NCBI RefSeq assembly: GCF_012935325.2
Contig: NZ_JABBYG020000014.1
Location: 1-64,000 of the forward strand
Origin: Paenibacillus sp. PL91
Lineage (GTDB): Bacteria; Bacillota; Bacilli; Paenibacillales; Paenibacillaceae
Direction of reading: 5' to 3'
DNA: 64,000 bases
The notes under the pieces were generated by a model. That model saw nothing but the letters and a program-made list of their open reading frames with translations, did no database searches and was not told where the DNA came from. Position numbers and translations under genes: made by a program. Shown piece by piece: positions 1 to 8,845 of this stretch (positions are counted from its first letter, which is position 1; each line of letters starts with the position of its first letter).

Positions 1-50
1 TTAGGCACGCCGCCAGCGTTCGTCCTGAGCCAGGATCAAACTCTCCAAAT
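1..50 (-). rRNA. 16S rRNA, 5' end (partial)
   Basis: The reverse complement holds the universal 16S start AGAGTTTGATCCTGGCTCAG followed by GACGAACGCTGGCGGCGTG. Only about the first 45-50 bases of the mature RNA are present; the rest lies left of the window. It is transcribed away from the origin, as are gyrA and gyrB. The exact mature 5' end is estimated. Confidence 0.95.
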
Positions 51-136
51 TGGTGTTTGAAATGCTCATTACTTTTTATCGCTTTTTCTCACGATTCGTT
101 AGAATCGTAAGGGCAGTTATTACTCGTTGTTCAGTT

Positions 137-222
137 TTCAAAGAGCAATTTTTTCTTTCGTGTCGACCGTGTGTCTCGTTGGCGACTTAGATAATATATC
201 ATAAGCGCCTATACCAATGCAA
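137..222 (-). promoter_or_regulatory. rRNA operon promoter and boxA leader
   Basis: Reading the minus strand, TTGCAT (217-222), an 18-base spacer and TATATT (193-198) form a sigma-A type promoter. Downstream at about 137-148 is TTGCTCTTTGAAAACTGAAC, the usual Bacillales pre-16S leader with a boxA-like antitermination sequence. Both lie at the expected distance before the 16S start. The promoter call rests on motif and position only; other rRNA promoters could lie in 223-360. Confidence 0.6.
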
Positions 223-369
223 GTGTTATTTTCAATTTTAACAGAAAAGTTTTTTGTTTTATTATTTTAGCTAAACTGCGACTATATTTACCTTCAATTT
301 CAGATATTACGATTCAGTTATTGAAGCATCAGATCAGCTTTTCCAAAACTAAGAGGAATCACCTTCAAT

Positions 370-441
370 AAAAAAACAGCAAGTACGTGCACACTGCTAG
401 AGATTAAACCTGCCTCTGTGCAGTGATTCCGTACTTGCTGT
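370..441 (-). terminator. Terminator of the HD-GYP gene
   Basis: A 12-bp perfect stem (ACAGCAAGTACG at 376-387 with its complement at 430-441), with further pairing inside, is followed on the minus strand by a T-tract (370-376). It sits 20 bases past the HD-GYP stop and separates that gene from the rRNA promoter. Confidence 0.85.
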
Positions 442-461
442 CCATTTCACAAGAAGCGATC

Positions 462-1532
462 TTATCTGAGCACTTCTTTTATATGTAGATGTCGTTCAAC
501 GATAAGATTTACAATCATGCCGTCCAATGATACCCACGGCCTGGTTGGGTAATTGCGATCCGAAAATACAATTTCACCAATCCGCTCATCGCTAAGCCTT
601 ACGATTGTGCCATTATGGAACTGAGTGGCCTTCTCTACAAAGGTTCGAACATAAGCCGGGTCCAGCTTGCCGAATGCATCGCTTTGAATTTGTTCCAAAA
701 CAAGATAAGGTGATGCCGCCTTCCTATATGCCTTGTTTAAAGTCATTGCATGAAATATATCAGCAATTGCTACAATTTTGGCGTAAGGATGGATTTTTGT
801 CGCATCGATGCCAAGCGGATAACCCGTTCCATCTACCTTCTCATGATGCTGCAGCGCAGCCATTTTCACGCCTTCATTAAGAGCAGGAACATTTTTAAGT
901 AATTGATAGCCAAGAACCGTATGACGCATCATTTCTTCTTTTTCTTCTGGCGATAACGGATTTGGCTTAGTCAGAATCGATCTGTCGATTTTGACGTTTC
1001 CGATATCATGGAATAAACCTGCGAATGCAATTTGCATCCAATCCTTTTGAGGAAAGCCCGTCCATTGTGCAATCAGATAGGAAGTCAGTGCAGAAGTAAT
1101 GCTGTTATGAAGCAAATAATCTTTCTCCATAAAGTGACGCGGAGTAAACGTCAGCAAGTTATAGCTCTTGATATTCTCCAGCAGCTTTTCAAGCTGCTTT
1201 CTGATATCCATAACAGGCAAGACTTGACCCGCTATAAAAGAGTTATATACTTGGCGCAGCACATTGAGCAATTTGTCATACTCTTCATGAAGAAGAGTTC
1301 CGACGAATATCGGCGTTGGCTCCTGATATGTATCCTCATCATCTTCACGTGTTTTGCTTGCTGCTTGGTTTGATTCGATTTCAACACTCATGATAAGGAA
1401 AGCTTGCAGTATTTCTATTTCTTTGGCCGTAACGATCTTTCCCTTATGAAATAGAGTACCGCCAAGCGGGGTGAGGACATCTTCAATGATTTTGTCGCCT
1501 AGCTTAAGATGTGATAACGTTACCGCTGCCAC
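462..1532 (-). CDS. HD-GYP domain protein, putative c-di-GMP phosphodiesterase
   Basis: The HD-GYP signature is intact: HDIGNVKID, then RHTVLGYQLL, then QHHEKVDGTGYP, the metal-binding and GYP motifs of c-di-GMP phosphodiesterases. The N-terminal third (about 140 residues) is unrecognised and may be a regulatory region. No membrane segment is visible, so the protein is likely cytoplasmic. The frame is open to 1613, but GTG at 1532 follows a good GGGAGAGGA ribosome site, giving 356 residues. The gene lies downstream of gyrA with a hairpin between, so it is probably transcribed separately. Catalytic activity is inferred from the motifs. Confidence 0.85.
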   Translation of the reverse strand: MAAVTLSHLKLGDKIIEDVLTPLGGTLFHKGKIVTAKEIEILQAFLIMSVEIESNQAASKTREDDEDTYQEPTPIFVGTLLHEEYDKLLNVLRQVYNSFIAGQVLPVMDIRKQLEKLLENIKSYNLLTFTPRHFMEKDYLLHNSITSALTSYLIAQWTGFPQKDWMQIAFAGLFHDIGNVKIDRSILTKPNPLSPEEKEEMMRHTVLGYQLLKNVPALNEGVKMAALQHHEKVDGTGYPLGIDATKIHPYAKIVAIADIFHAMTLNKAYRKAASPYLVLEQIQSDAFGKLDPAYVRTFVEKATQFHNGTIVRLSDERIGEIVFSDRNYPTRPWVSLDGMIVNLIVERHLHIKEVLR

Positions 1533-1578
1533 GAGAGTCCTCTCCCTCTTTGCTTGAATAGTATGGCTGTACCTTTTA

Positions 1579-1624
1579 TTAAAAAGTGAAAAGCAAGCTG
1601 AGCCGCAATGCAACGGCCTCAGCT
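1579..1624 (-). terminator. gyrA terminator
   Basis: On the minus strand AGCTGAGGCCG pairs with CGGCTCAGCT (1597-1624, one bulge), followed by a T-rich stretch (1579-1592). It begins 13 bases after the gyrA stop. Confidence 0.7.
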
Positions 1625-1637
1625 GCCTTCAACCTCA

Positions 1638-4121
1638 TTATTCGATCGGCTCTTCGCCGCCCTCTATCTCTTCGTTCTCATCAGGCACTTCATTTTCTTC
1701 GCTGCGGGCAACACGGGTAACAGTCGCTACCGTATCATCCTCACGCGTATTAATGAGTTTTACACCTTGCGTATTCCGGCCCATCGTCGATATGCCTTCC
1801 ATGCTGGTGCGGATCATCGTTCCGGATGCCGTCATAATCATAAGGTCCTCATCGTTCTCAACGACCTTAAGAGATACGATTGGTCCGTTTTTATCCGTTA
1901 CGTTAAGCGTCTTGATCCCTTTACCGCCACGGTTCTGAATACGGTAATCAGCCACTGGTGTCCGTTTGCCGTAACCTTTGGAGGTAACGATAAGAATATC
2001 CTTATCCGGTACGATGACGTCCATATCAATTACGGTATCGTCATCATCAAGCGCGATTCCTTTTACCCCGGTAGCGGAACGTCCCATCGAACGAACATCC
2101 TGCTCCGAGTAACGGATGGACATCCCTTGCGCTGTTCCCATGATGATCTCCTGGTTGCCGTCAGTCAGCTTCACGCCGATTAAATCATCGTCCTCACGAA
2201 GCGAGATCGCGATTAATCCAACTTTACGGATGTTGACGTAGTCATCAAGAGGAGTCTTCTTCACAACCCCTTGCCTTGTAGCAAAGAACAAGAAGTGCTC
2301 CGAATCAAACTCTTGAACCGGGATTACCGCATTGATCGTCTCGCCTTGTTCAATTTGAATCAAGTTGATGATCGGCGTTCCGCGAGCAGTCCGGTTAAGA
2401 TCAGGAATCTCGTAGGCTTTGAGCTTGTACACCTTACCTTTGTTCGTGAAGAACAATAAGTAGTGGTGCGTATTGGATACAAATAGATGCTCGACAAAGT
2501 CATCATCCTTTGTGCCCATGCCGACTACGCCTTTACCGCCGCGCTTCTGGCTGCGATAAGTACCGACCGGCAAACGCTTGATGTAGCCCGTATGCGTAAT
2601 GGAGATGATAACATCCTCCCGAGGAATAAGATCCTCATCGAGAATTTCTTCATCGCTTGCCATTAGCTCAGTACGACGCTCATCGCCAAAACGCTCTTTC
2701 AATTCATTAAGCTCCGTGCTGATAATATCAAGCACAAGCTGCTCATCGGCAAGAATCGCCTTATATTCAGCAATTTTACGCATAAGCTCTGCGTATTCCG
2801 CTTCGATTTTGTCTCTTTCCAGACCAGTCAAACGCTGCAAACGCATATCCAAAATCGCTTGCGCTTGCTCATGGCTGAGCGAGAATCTTGTAATCAACCC
2901 TTCACGTGCTTGATCAGCCGTTTGGGAGCCGCGAATTAAGGCGATGACCTCATCCAAATGGTCAAGCGCAATTCGCAAGCCTTCGAGAATATGCGCGCGA
3001 GCTTCAGCCTTCTTCAGCTCAAACTCAGTACGGCGACGAATTACCTCGATTTGATGCTGCAAATAATGATAGAGCATATCACGAATGTTAAGCGTCTTAG
3101 GTTCACCATTTACGAGCGCAAGCATATTGATACCGAAGTTAGACTGCAGCTGTGTATGCTTGTATAAATTATTCAGCACGATGCTTGGATTCACATCACG
3201 GCGAAGCTCTATGACAACACGCATACCATTGCGGTCTGATTCATCTCGCAAATCGGTGATGCCTTCGATTTTTTTCTCGCGAACAAGCTCAGCTATTTTT
3301 TCAACTAAACGGGCTTTAATGACTTGATAAGGCAATTCATGCACGATAATGCGCGCTTTGCCGTTGTTCTCCTCAATAGTCGCCCTTGCCCGCATCGTTA
3401 CCGACCCGCGGCCTGTCAAATAGGCTTGGCGAATTCCCTGGCGGCCCATTACAAAACCGGCTGTCGGGAAATCGGGACCTTTAATATAATCCATTAGCTC
3501 GACTGGCGTAATATCAGGGTTGACAATTAAAGCCTGCACCCCGTCAATAACCTCGTTCAAGTTATGAGGAGGAATATTCGTGGCCATACCAACGGCAATC
3601 CCCGTAACCCCGTTTACGAGCAGGTTAGGATATCTAGCTGGCAATACAACTGGCTCTGACTCTTCTCCGTCATAGTTGGGCGCGAAATCAATCGTGTCCT
3701 TGTTGATATCACGAAGCAGTTCCATCGCGATCTTCGAAAGCCGGGCTTCCGTATAACGCATGGCTGCTGCAAAGTCACCATCGATTGAACCAAAGTTTCC
3801 ATGTCCATCAACGAGCATATAACGCATGGAGAAATCCTGTGCCATCCGTACCATCGATTCATATACTGCCGAATCACCATGCGGATGGTACTTACCGATT
3901 ACTTCTCCCACGATTCTCGCGGACTTCTTATGCGGCTTGTCCGGTGACATGCCTAGTTCAGACATCGCAAACAAAATGCGTCGATGCACAGGCTTTAGAC
4001 CATCCCTAACATCGGGAAGAGCACGGCTAACAATGATACTCATTGCGTAATCCATAAAGGAATCACGCATTTCCGTACCAATATCCCGATCTCTTATAGA
4101 TATACGTTGTTCTTCCGCCAT
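1638..4121 (-). CDS. gyrA: DNA gyrase subunit A
   Basis: The breakage-reunion subunit of DNA gyrase, which introduces negative supercoils with GyrB. The 827 residues match the family length. The N-terminal winged-helix region has the catalytic Tyr123 in AAMRYTEARL, and the quinolone-resistance region reads GDSAVYE with Ser84 and Glu88, the susceptible-type residues. The C-terminal beta-pinwheel carries the GyrA-box (QKRGGKG) and a further QNRGGKG repeat, and the tail is acidic. Unlike B. subtilis, gyrA is not contiguous with gyrB: an opposite-strand gene intervenes, and gyrA has its own promoter at about 4.33 kb. Confidence 0.98.
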   Translation of the reverse strand: MAEEQRISIRDRDIGTEMRDSFMDYAMSIIVSRALPDVRDGLKPVHRRILFAMSELGMSPDKPHKKSARIVGEVIGKYHPHGDSAVYESMVRMAQDFSMRYMLVDGHGNFGSIDGDFAAAMRYTEARLSKIAMELLRDINKDTIDFAPNYDGEESEPVVLPARYPNLLVNGVTGIAVGMATNIPPHNLNEVIDGVQALIVNPDITPVELMDYIKGPDFPTAGFVMGRQGIRQAYLTGRGSVTMRARATIEENNGKARIIVHELPYQVIKARLVEKIAELVREKKIEGITDLRDESDRNGMRVVIELRRDVNPSIVLNNLYKHTQLQSNFGINMLALVNGEPKTLNIRDMLYHYLQHQIEVIRRRTEFELKKAEARAHILEGLRIALDHLDEVIALIRGSQTADQAREGLITRFSLSHEQAQAILDMRLQRLTGLERDKIEAEYAELMRKIAEYKAILADEQLVLDIISTELNELKERFGDERRTELMASDEEILDEDLIPREDVIISITHTGYIKRLPVGTYRSQKRGGKGVVGMGTKDDDFVEHLFVSNTHHYLLFFTNKGKVYKLKAYEIPDLNRTARGTPIINLIQIEQGETINAVIPVQEFDSEHFLFFATRQGVVKKTPLDDYVNIRKVGLIAISLREDDDLIGVKLTDGNQEIIMGTAQGMSIRYSEQDVRSMGRSATGVKGIALDDDDTVIDMDVIVPDKDILIVTSKGYGKRTPVADYRIQNRGGKGIKTLNVTDKNGPIVSLKVVENDEDLMIMTASGTMIRTSMEGISTMGRNTQGVKLINTREDDTVATVTRVARSEENEVPDENEEIEGGEEPIE

Positions 4122-4326
4122 GATTTACCTCCCTGACGCTATCTATCTATAGCTACTCTTAAATCAACATAACCTTATATTACTTTCTCAAAAAGCGAGC
4201 ATATAAACCTTTTTTGCTCAAGCTTTTGGAATTCCCGCAAAACTAGTTTCATTTGTCGTTAAAAATAGGTGTATTGCCGCTCTCCATACACGTAAAACCG
4301 CCATAAAATAAACAGACCCAACTTTC

Positions 4327-4355
4327 ATTATACCACTCAATTCTACGTCTGTCTC
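4327..4355 (-). promoter_or_regulatory. Probable gyrA promoter
   Basis: Minus strand: GAGACA (4350-4355), a 17-base spacer and a perfect TATAAT (4327-4332), about 205 bases upstream of gyrA. The long 5' leader (4122-4320) contains no ORF I can support. The -35 matches TTGACA at four of six positions. Confidence 0.6.
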
Positions 4356-4411
4356 CTGCATCATTTGAAATCCATTACAAGTAAAGAAGCATTACGAGAG
4401 GAGAAAAATCG

Positions 4412-5185
4412 TTGAGCATTCAACGCGTTACGAGCAAGTGGGCTAAAGCAAATATCATGCTCAAATCGGATTATTTACGCCAATATATGCCTCCAACGAA
4501 GCTATTCAGCCGCGGCAGCCTTCATTCGATGCTAAGTGAATATGGCATGGTCTACGTTAAGCCGATTAATGGTACAGCTGGCAATGGTGTCATTCGTGTT
4601 GAACGAACGAATACTCCTGCTCTTGGCTATCGCTACCAGCTAGATACAAAGGCCATGTTCTCCCCCAGCTTCGAGCATCTTTATCAGAGGCTTGTTAAGA
4701 AAAAGAAAAAACGGAAATACCTTGTTCAAAAAGGGATCCATCTGCTCAAACATCAGAAGCGCCGCTTCGATATTCGCGTCATGGTTCAAAAAAACTTGCG
4801 CCATGAATGGGAAGTGACCGGAATTATCGGCCGACTGGCCCATCCAGCAAAAATCGTGACGAATTACCACAGCGGCGGTACGCCAATGGGTCTTGATCGA
4901 CTTATGGTGGATCATGCAACGCATACTGAGCTTGAAGCATTTAACAACCGGCTAAGAAAGCTGAGCATCACAATTGCGAATAATCTCCAAGTAGCCTATC
5001 CGAAACTGAAAGAGCTGGGCGTCGATATCGCAATCGATACGAAGCTGCATCCTTGGATTTTGGAAGTGAATACGCGTCCTGACCTCTATATCTTTCGGAA
5101 GCTGCCCGATCAAAGTGTATTTCAAAAAGTATACCGCTACGCCGCAGCATACGGCCGCCTAAAAAAAAGAAGCAGACGTCCGTAA
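4412..5185 (+). CDS. YheC/YheD family ATP-grasp protein
   Basis: A 257-residue protein resembling the YheC/YheD endospore coat-associated family, an ATP-grasp fold. Visible hallmarks are YVKPINGTAGNGVIRV near residue 48 (nucleotide-binding loop), FDIRVMVQ near 119, and the metal-binding end GVDIAIDTKLHPWILEVNTRPD near 205-225 (D..LHPWILEVN). It starts at TTG behind GAGAGGAG. It lies between gyrB and gyrA on the opposite strand, so it must be transcribed alone and converges on gyrB. The substrate is unknown. The spore link comes from family naming, not from this sequence. Confidence 0.85.
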   Translation: MSIQRVTSKWAKANIMLKSDYLRQYMPPTKLFSRGSLHSMLSEYGMVYVKPINGTAGNGVIRVERTNTPALGYRYQLDTKAMFSPSFEHLYQRLVKKKKKRKYLVQKGIHLLKHQKRRFDIRVMVQKNLRHEWEVTGIIGRLAHPAKIVTNYHSGGTPMGLDRLMVDHATHTELEAFNNRLRKLSITIANNLQVAYPKLKELGVDIAIDTKLHPWILEVNTRPDLYIFRKLPDQSVFQKVYRYAAAYGRLKKRSRRP

Positions 5186-5201
5186 CGGGCGGCTGCTTCT
5201 T
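5163..5201. terminator. Bidirectional terminator between the YheC/YheD gene and gyrB
   Basis: AAGAAGCAG (5167-5175) pairs with CTGCTTCTT (5193-5201), with A-tract and T-rich flanks. The stop codon of the YheC/YheD-like gene lies in the loop. It serves both convergent genes. Confidence 0.8.
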
Positions 5202-5214
5202 GCAGTTCATGTCA

Positions 5215-7125
5215 TTAAAAGTCTAGATTTGTTACATATCTAGCGTATTTTTGAATGAAATCACGACGAGGCTCAACGTTATCTCCCATGAGCGTATCGA
5301 ATACGACATCGGCTTCGATCGCATCCTCGATCGTTACCTGCAGCATCGTACGGCTTTCCGGATCCATCGTTGTTTCCCATAGCTGAGTAGCGTTCATCTC
5401 GCCAAGTCCTTTATAGCGCTGAACGTTTACTTTAACGCCTTCGCCGAACTCCGCAATGATTCTATCGCGTTCCTTCTCGGTCTGCGCATAACGGATCACT
5501 TTATTGCGCTCAATTTTGAAAAGCGGCGGCTGTGCGATATAAATATAGCCTGCATCTATAATTTGGCGCATGTAGCGATAGAAGAACGTCAGCATAAGCG
5601 TGCGAATATGTGCACCGTCGACGTCCGCATCGGTCATAATTATAATTTTGTGGTAACGCGCTTTAGATAGGTCAAAATCATCGCTAATGCCTGTGCCGAG
5701 CGCCGTAATAATAGCCCGAATCTCCGCATTGCCAAGAATCCGATCGAGACGCGCTTTCTCTACGTTCAAAATTTTACCTCGAAGCGGCAAAATCGCTTGG
5801 AAATGACGATCGCGACCTTGCTTGGCGGAACCGCCGGCGGAGTCACCTTCTACGATGTAGAGCTCACTGATCGATGCGTCCTTGGAGGAGCAATCGGCAA
5901 GCTTACCTGGCAGAGAGCCGACTTCAAGCGCGCTTTTGCGACGAGTAAGCTCACGCGCTTTGCGCGCTGCTTCGCGGGCACGTGCAGCCTGCAAGCCTTT
6001 TTCCACGATTTTGCGCGATACCGATGGGTTTTCCTCAAGGAACTCCTGCAGCTTCTCGGCAAAAAAGGATTCTACGATCCCGCGGACTTCACTGTTACCA
6101 AGCTTCGTCTTCGTTTGTCCCTCGAATTGCGGCTCAGGAATTTTAACGGATATAATCGCCGTTAGCCCTTCACGCACATCGTCACCAGAGAAGTTGGAAT
6201 CATTGTCTCTGATCAAGTTTGATTTGCGGGCATAGTCGTTAATGATCCGCGTCAGTGCGCTCTTAAATCCGGACTCATGCGTTCCGCCCTCATGGGTATT
6301 GATATTATTCGCAAACGAATAAATGTTCTCGGTATAGCTGTCGTTATATTGCAAAGCGACCTCGACATGAATATGGTCCTTCGATCCTTCAACATAGATC
6401 GGCAGCTCATGAAGCGGCTCGCGAGTACGGTTCAAGTATTTAACGAACTCGATAATGCCGCCCTCGTACATAAACGTATTCGATACGCCTGTACGCTCAT
6501 CGGAAAGCACAATCTCAATCCCTTTATTCAAAAACGCCAGCTCGCGAATACGCGATTGCAGCGTCTCATAGTCGAATACGGTAGTCTCCGTAAAAATTTC
6601 GTTATCCGGCGTAAACGTGACCTGTGTGCCCGTCTCCGTCGTTTCGCCAATGATTTTGATATCATATTGCGGAGCACCCTTACGGTACTCTTGCTGATAG
6701 ATGTTGCCATCGCGTTTTACTTGAACAATGACGAGCTCGGACAATGCGTTTACGACCGATACGCCGACCCCGTGCAAGCCGCCGGAAACTTTATAGCCTT
6801 CTCCGCCGAACTTACCACCCGCATGCAAAACAGTCATAACGACTTCTAGCGTCGATTTTTTCAGTTTTGCATTCTCGCCTACGGGAATACCGCGTCCATT
6901 ATCAATAACGGTCACGCTGTTATTTTCATGCACGATAACTTCGATTCTCGAGCAATAACCGGCCAAAGCCTCGTCAATACTGTTATCGACAACCTCCCAT
7001 ACGAGATGGTGAAGACCTTTTCCACTAGTGGAGCCAATATACATCCCCGGACGTTTGCGTACTGCCTCTAATCCTTCCAGGACCTGTATCTGACTCTCGT
7101 CATACGTATGCTGCTCCAAAGACAT
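5215..7125 (-). CDS. gyrB: DNA gyrase subunit B
   Basis: The ATPase subunit of gyrase, 636 residues. The GHKL ATP site shows EVVDNSIDEALAG (catalytic Glu and Asn) and GGLHGVGVSVVNAL. The TOPRIM region carries EGDSAGGSAKQGRDR and TDADVDGAHIRTL (metal-binding Asp residues). The C-terminus has the GyrA-contact QRYKGLGEMN. The gene follows remB closely and ends at a shared bidirectional terminator, so it is the last gene of the dnaA-dnaN-rlbA-recF-remB-gyrB string. Confidence 0.98.
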   Translation of the reverse strand: MSLEQHTYDESQIQVLEGLEAVRKRPGMYIGSTSGKGLHHLVWEVVDNSIDEALAGYCSRIEVIVHENNSVTVIDNGRGIPVGENAKLKKSTLEVVMTVLHAGGKFGGEGYKVSGGLHGVGVSVVNALSELVIVQVKRDGNIYQQEYRKGAPQYDIKIIGETTETGTQVTFTPDNEIFTETTVFDYETLQSRIRELAFLNKGIEIVLSDERTGVSNTFMYEGGIIEFVKYLNRTREPLHELPIYVEGSKDHIHVEVALQYNDSYTENIYSFANNINTHEGGTHESGFKSALTRIINDYARKSNLIRDNDSNFSGDDVREGLTAIISVKIPEPQFEGQTKTKLGNSEVRGIVESFFAEKLQEFLEENPSVSRKIVEKGLQAARAREAARKARELTRRKSALEVGSLPGKLADCSSKDASISELYIVEGDSAGGSAKQGRDRHFQAILPLRGKILNVEKARLDRILGNAEIRAIITALGTGISDDFDLSKARYHKIIIMTDADVDGAHIRTLMLTFFYRYMRQIIDAGYIYIAQPPLFKIERNKVIRYAQTEKERDRIIAEFGEGVKVNVQRYKGLGEMNATQLWETTMDPESRTMLQVTIEDAIEADVVFDTLMGDNVEPRRDFIQKYARYVTNLDF

Positions 7126-7171
7126 GCAACTTCACTGCTCCTCTCAACTGCTCTTCCTGATCGCCTTCGCT

Positions 7172-7423
7172 CTAGCCGTTTGCCGCAAAATGATGGGCTC
7201 GCTTCTTCAGCGTAGAGGATGATATCGGCGAATAATATATTTTCTGCTTCGTTACAACGATCGATTTCGGCTCTTCCTCGCCTATCGTCTCAACGTCCTT
7301 GCGCTTGCGTGCTCCCGCAACGAATTGCTTGGATAGTTTAGAGGACTGCTCGATAGAAATATCAAAAATGGCCACCAGCTCTGCAGCCCGAATAATTTTC
7401 TCGCCGCCCAAATGGATATACAT
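7172..7423 (-). CDS. remB: RemB-like (YaaB) extracellular matrix regulator, DUF370 family
   Basis: A short protein beginning MYIHLGGEKII and containing PKSIVVTKQKIYYSPISSS, the conserved core of the YaaB/RemB family that sits between recF and gyrB across Bacillales. B. subtilis RemB is known to affect biofilm matrix genes. I chose ATG at 7423 because family members start MYIHLG and AGGAGAGG lies about 13 bases upstream. The open frame could begin at GTG 7435, but that codon abuts the ribosome site. It is encoded between recF and gyrB on the same strand. Confidence 0.88.
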   Translation of the reverse strand: MYIHLGGEKIIRAAELVAIFDISIEQSSKLSKQFVAGARKRKDVETIGEEEPKSIVVTKQKIYYSPISSSTLKKRAHHFAANG

Positions 7424-7453
7424 GCCCTCTTTCACACCTCTCCTATTCGCAAT

Positions 7454-8563
7454 TTAACGTGTCACTCGGCCGTCATGCACATGGTAGATGCCGGCATCTT
7501 GAAGCCTGCTCACATTCACGCTTTCAAGGCCGGTCGTTGTAATAAAGGTTTGCACTTTGCTTTGAAATGTCTCAATAAGCTGCGTCTGACGATTCTGATC
7601 AAGCTCCGACAGCACATCGTCAAGCAGCAAAATCGGGTATTCACCGATTTCCTCGTTAATGAGCTCTATTTCTGCTAATTTTAAAGATAGGGCCGTCGTT
7701 CGCTGTTGCCCTTGGGAGCCGAATATTTGCGCTTCTTTGCCGTTAATAAAAAACGCCAAGTCATCGCGATGCGGACCCACAAGCGTAACCCCTCTGCGAA
7801 TCTCCTGATCTCTCACCTGTGTTAACTTTATCATAAATTGATCAAATAAAACAGTTTCATCTTGCTGGGCATCCGCGTCAAATGAAGGACGGTACTCAAT
7901 AGTGAGCTGCTCAGCACCGTTCGTTATGCCCGAATGAATTTGTTCTGCAAACGTTTGTAATTTATGTATAAAGTGTTTCCTTTTTTTCATGATTTTAACA
8001 CCATGCTCTGCTAGCTGCATATTCCATACATCCAGCATCGTCTGATTCGCCCCGCCAGGATAGGCAGCTTTCAAGAAATTGTTGCGCTGCTGAAGCACTT
8101 TTCCATACTGCTGCAGCGTATACAAATAGCCGGGCTGCACTTGTCCGATTTCCATATCAAGAAACCGTCTTCGTATACCCGGCGTGCCTTTTACAATTTC
8201 CAGATCCTCTGGGGCGAACATGACGACATTGACTGAACCGATGAAGTCGCTGAGCTTACGCTGCTCAAGTCCGTTTATTTTCGCTTTCTTTCCCTGTGCG
8301 GAAAATAGCAGATCAAGCTTCATCGATCCGTATTTCTTATCTACCTCGCCTGATATGCGAGCGGAATCGGCCTGCCAGCCAATAAGCTCCTTGTCCTTCG
8401 ACGTGCGATGCGACTTGGTTAGCGCAAGCACGAATATCGCTTCGAGCAGATTTGTTTTTCCCTGGGCATTTGGACCAAGAAACACATTCACCTTATTAGG
8501 CGTTTGCAGGTCGAGCTCGCTATAGTTCCGATAATTTTGCAGCTGTATGCTCGTTAAAAACAA
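7454..8563 (-). CDS. recF: DNA recombination and repair protein RecF
   Basis: An SMC-like ATPase that loads RecA at gaps and helps restart forks, 369 residues. Walker A GPNAQGKT is at residues 30-37, the ABC signature is GSQGQQRTTALSLKLAEI and Walker B is LLLDDVLSELD. It lies between rlbA and remB in the standard order. Confidence 0.97.
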   Translation of the reverse strand: MFLTSIQLQNYRNYSELDLQTPNKVNVFLGPNAQGKTNLLEAIFVLALTKSHRTSKDKELIGWQADSARISGEVDKKYGSMKLDLLFSAQGKKAKINGLEQRKLSDFIGSVNVVMFAPEDLEIVKGTPGIRRRFLDMEIGQVQPGYLYTLQQYGKVLQQRNNFLKAAYPGGANQTMLDVWNMQLAEHGVKIMKKRKHFIHKLQTFAEQIHSGITNGAEQLTIEYRPSFDADAQQDETVLFDQFMIKLTQVRDQEIRRGVTLVGPHRDDLAFFINGKEAQIFGSQGQQRTTALSLKLAEIELINEEIGEYPILLLDDVLSELDQNRQTQLIETFQSKVQTFITTTGLESVNVSRLQDAGIYHVHDGRVTR

Positions 8564-8592
8564 TGTTTTTGACCTCCCGGTCCGTTGGTGCG

Positions 8593-8808
8593 TTACGCTT
8601 TACCTACCGTAAAGACGCCGCAGCCTTCAACCTCAACTTTATCCCCAGCATACAATTTTCTGCCTCGGCGGTTATCTGCTTCCCCGTTAATCATGACGGT
8701 ATTCTCCTGAAGGAAAAATTTCGCATGACCGCCGGTCGATATGCAATCCGATAGCTTCAAAAACTGGCCGAGCGTTATATATTCCGTCTTAATGCCGATT
8801 TCCTTCAT
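8593..8808 (-). CDS. rlbA: S4 domain protein RlbA (YaaA)
   Basis: A 71-residue S4-like RNA-binding protein with the motif LKLSDCISTGGHAKFFLQE followed by VMINGEADNRRGRKLYAGD, the standard S4 turn. It is conserved between dnaN and recF in Bacillales. YaaA of B. subtilis has been linked to 50S ribosome assembly. It starts at ATG 8808 and ends 29 bases before recF begins. Confidence 0.93.
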   Translation of the reverse strand: MKEIGIKTEYITLGQFLKLSDCISTGGHAKFFLQENTVMINGEADNRRGRKLYAGDKVEVEGCGVFTVGKA

Positions 8809-8845
8809 CGAAATGGGTCATTCCTTTCTTCGCATAAGCGCTTGG

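Noticed and set aside
2599..2913. Open frames of 60-250 codons antisense to gyrA, mnmE, walK, dnaB and others
   Set aside because: They mirror codon structure of the real genes, are Ser- or Arg-rich, and lack ribosome sites.
7424..7435. GTG start for remB
   Set aside because: It abuts the ribosome site; family members start at MYIHLG, 12 bases further in.
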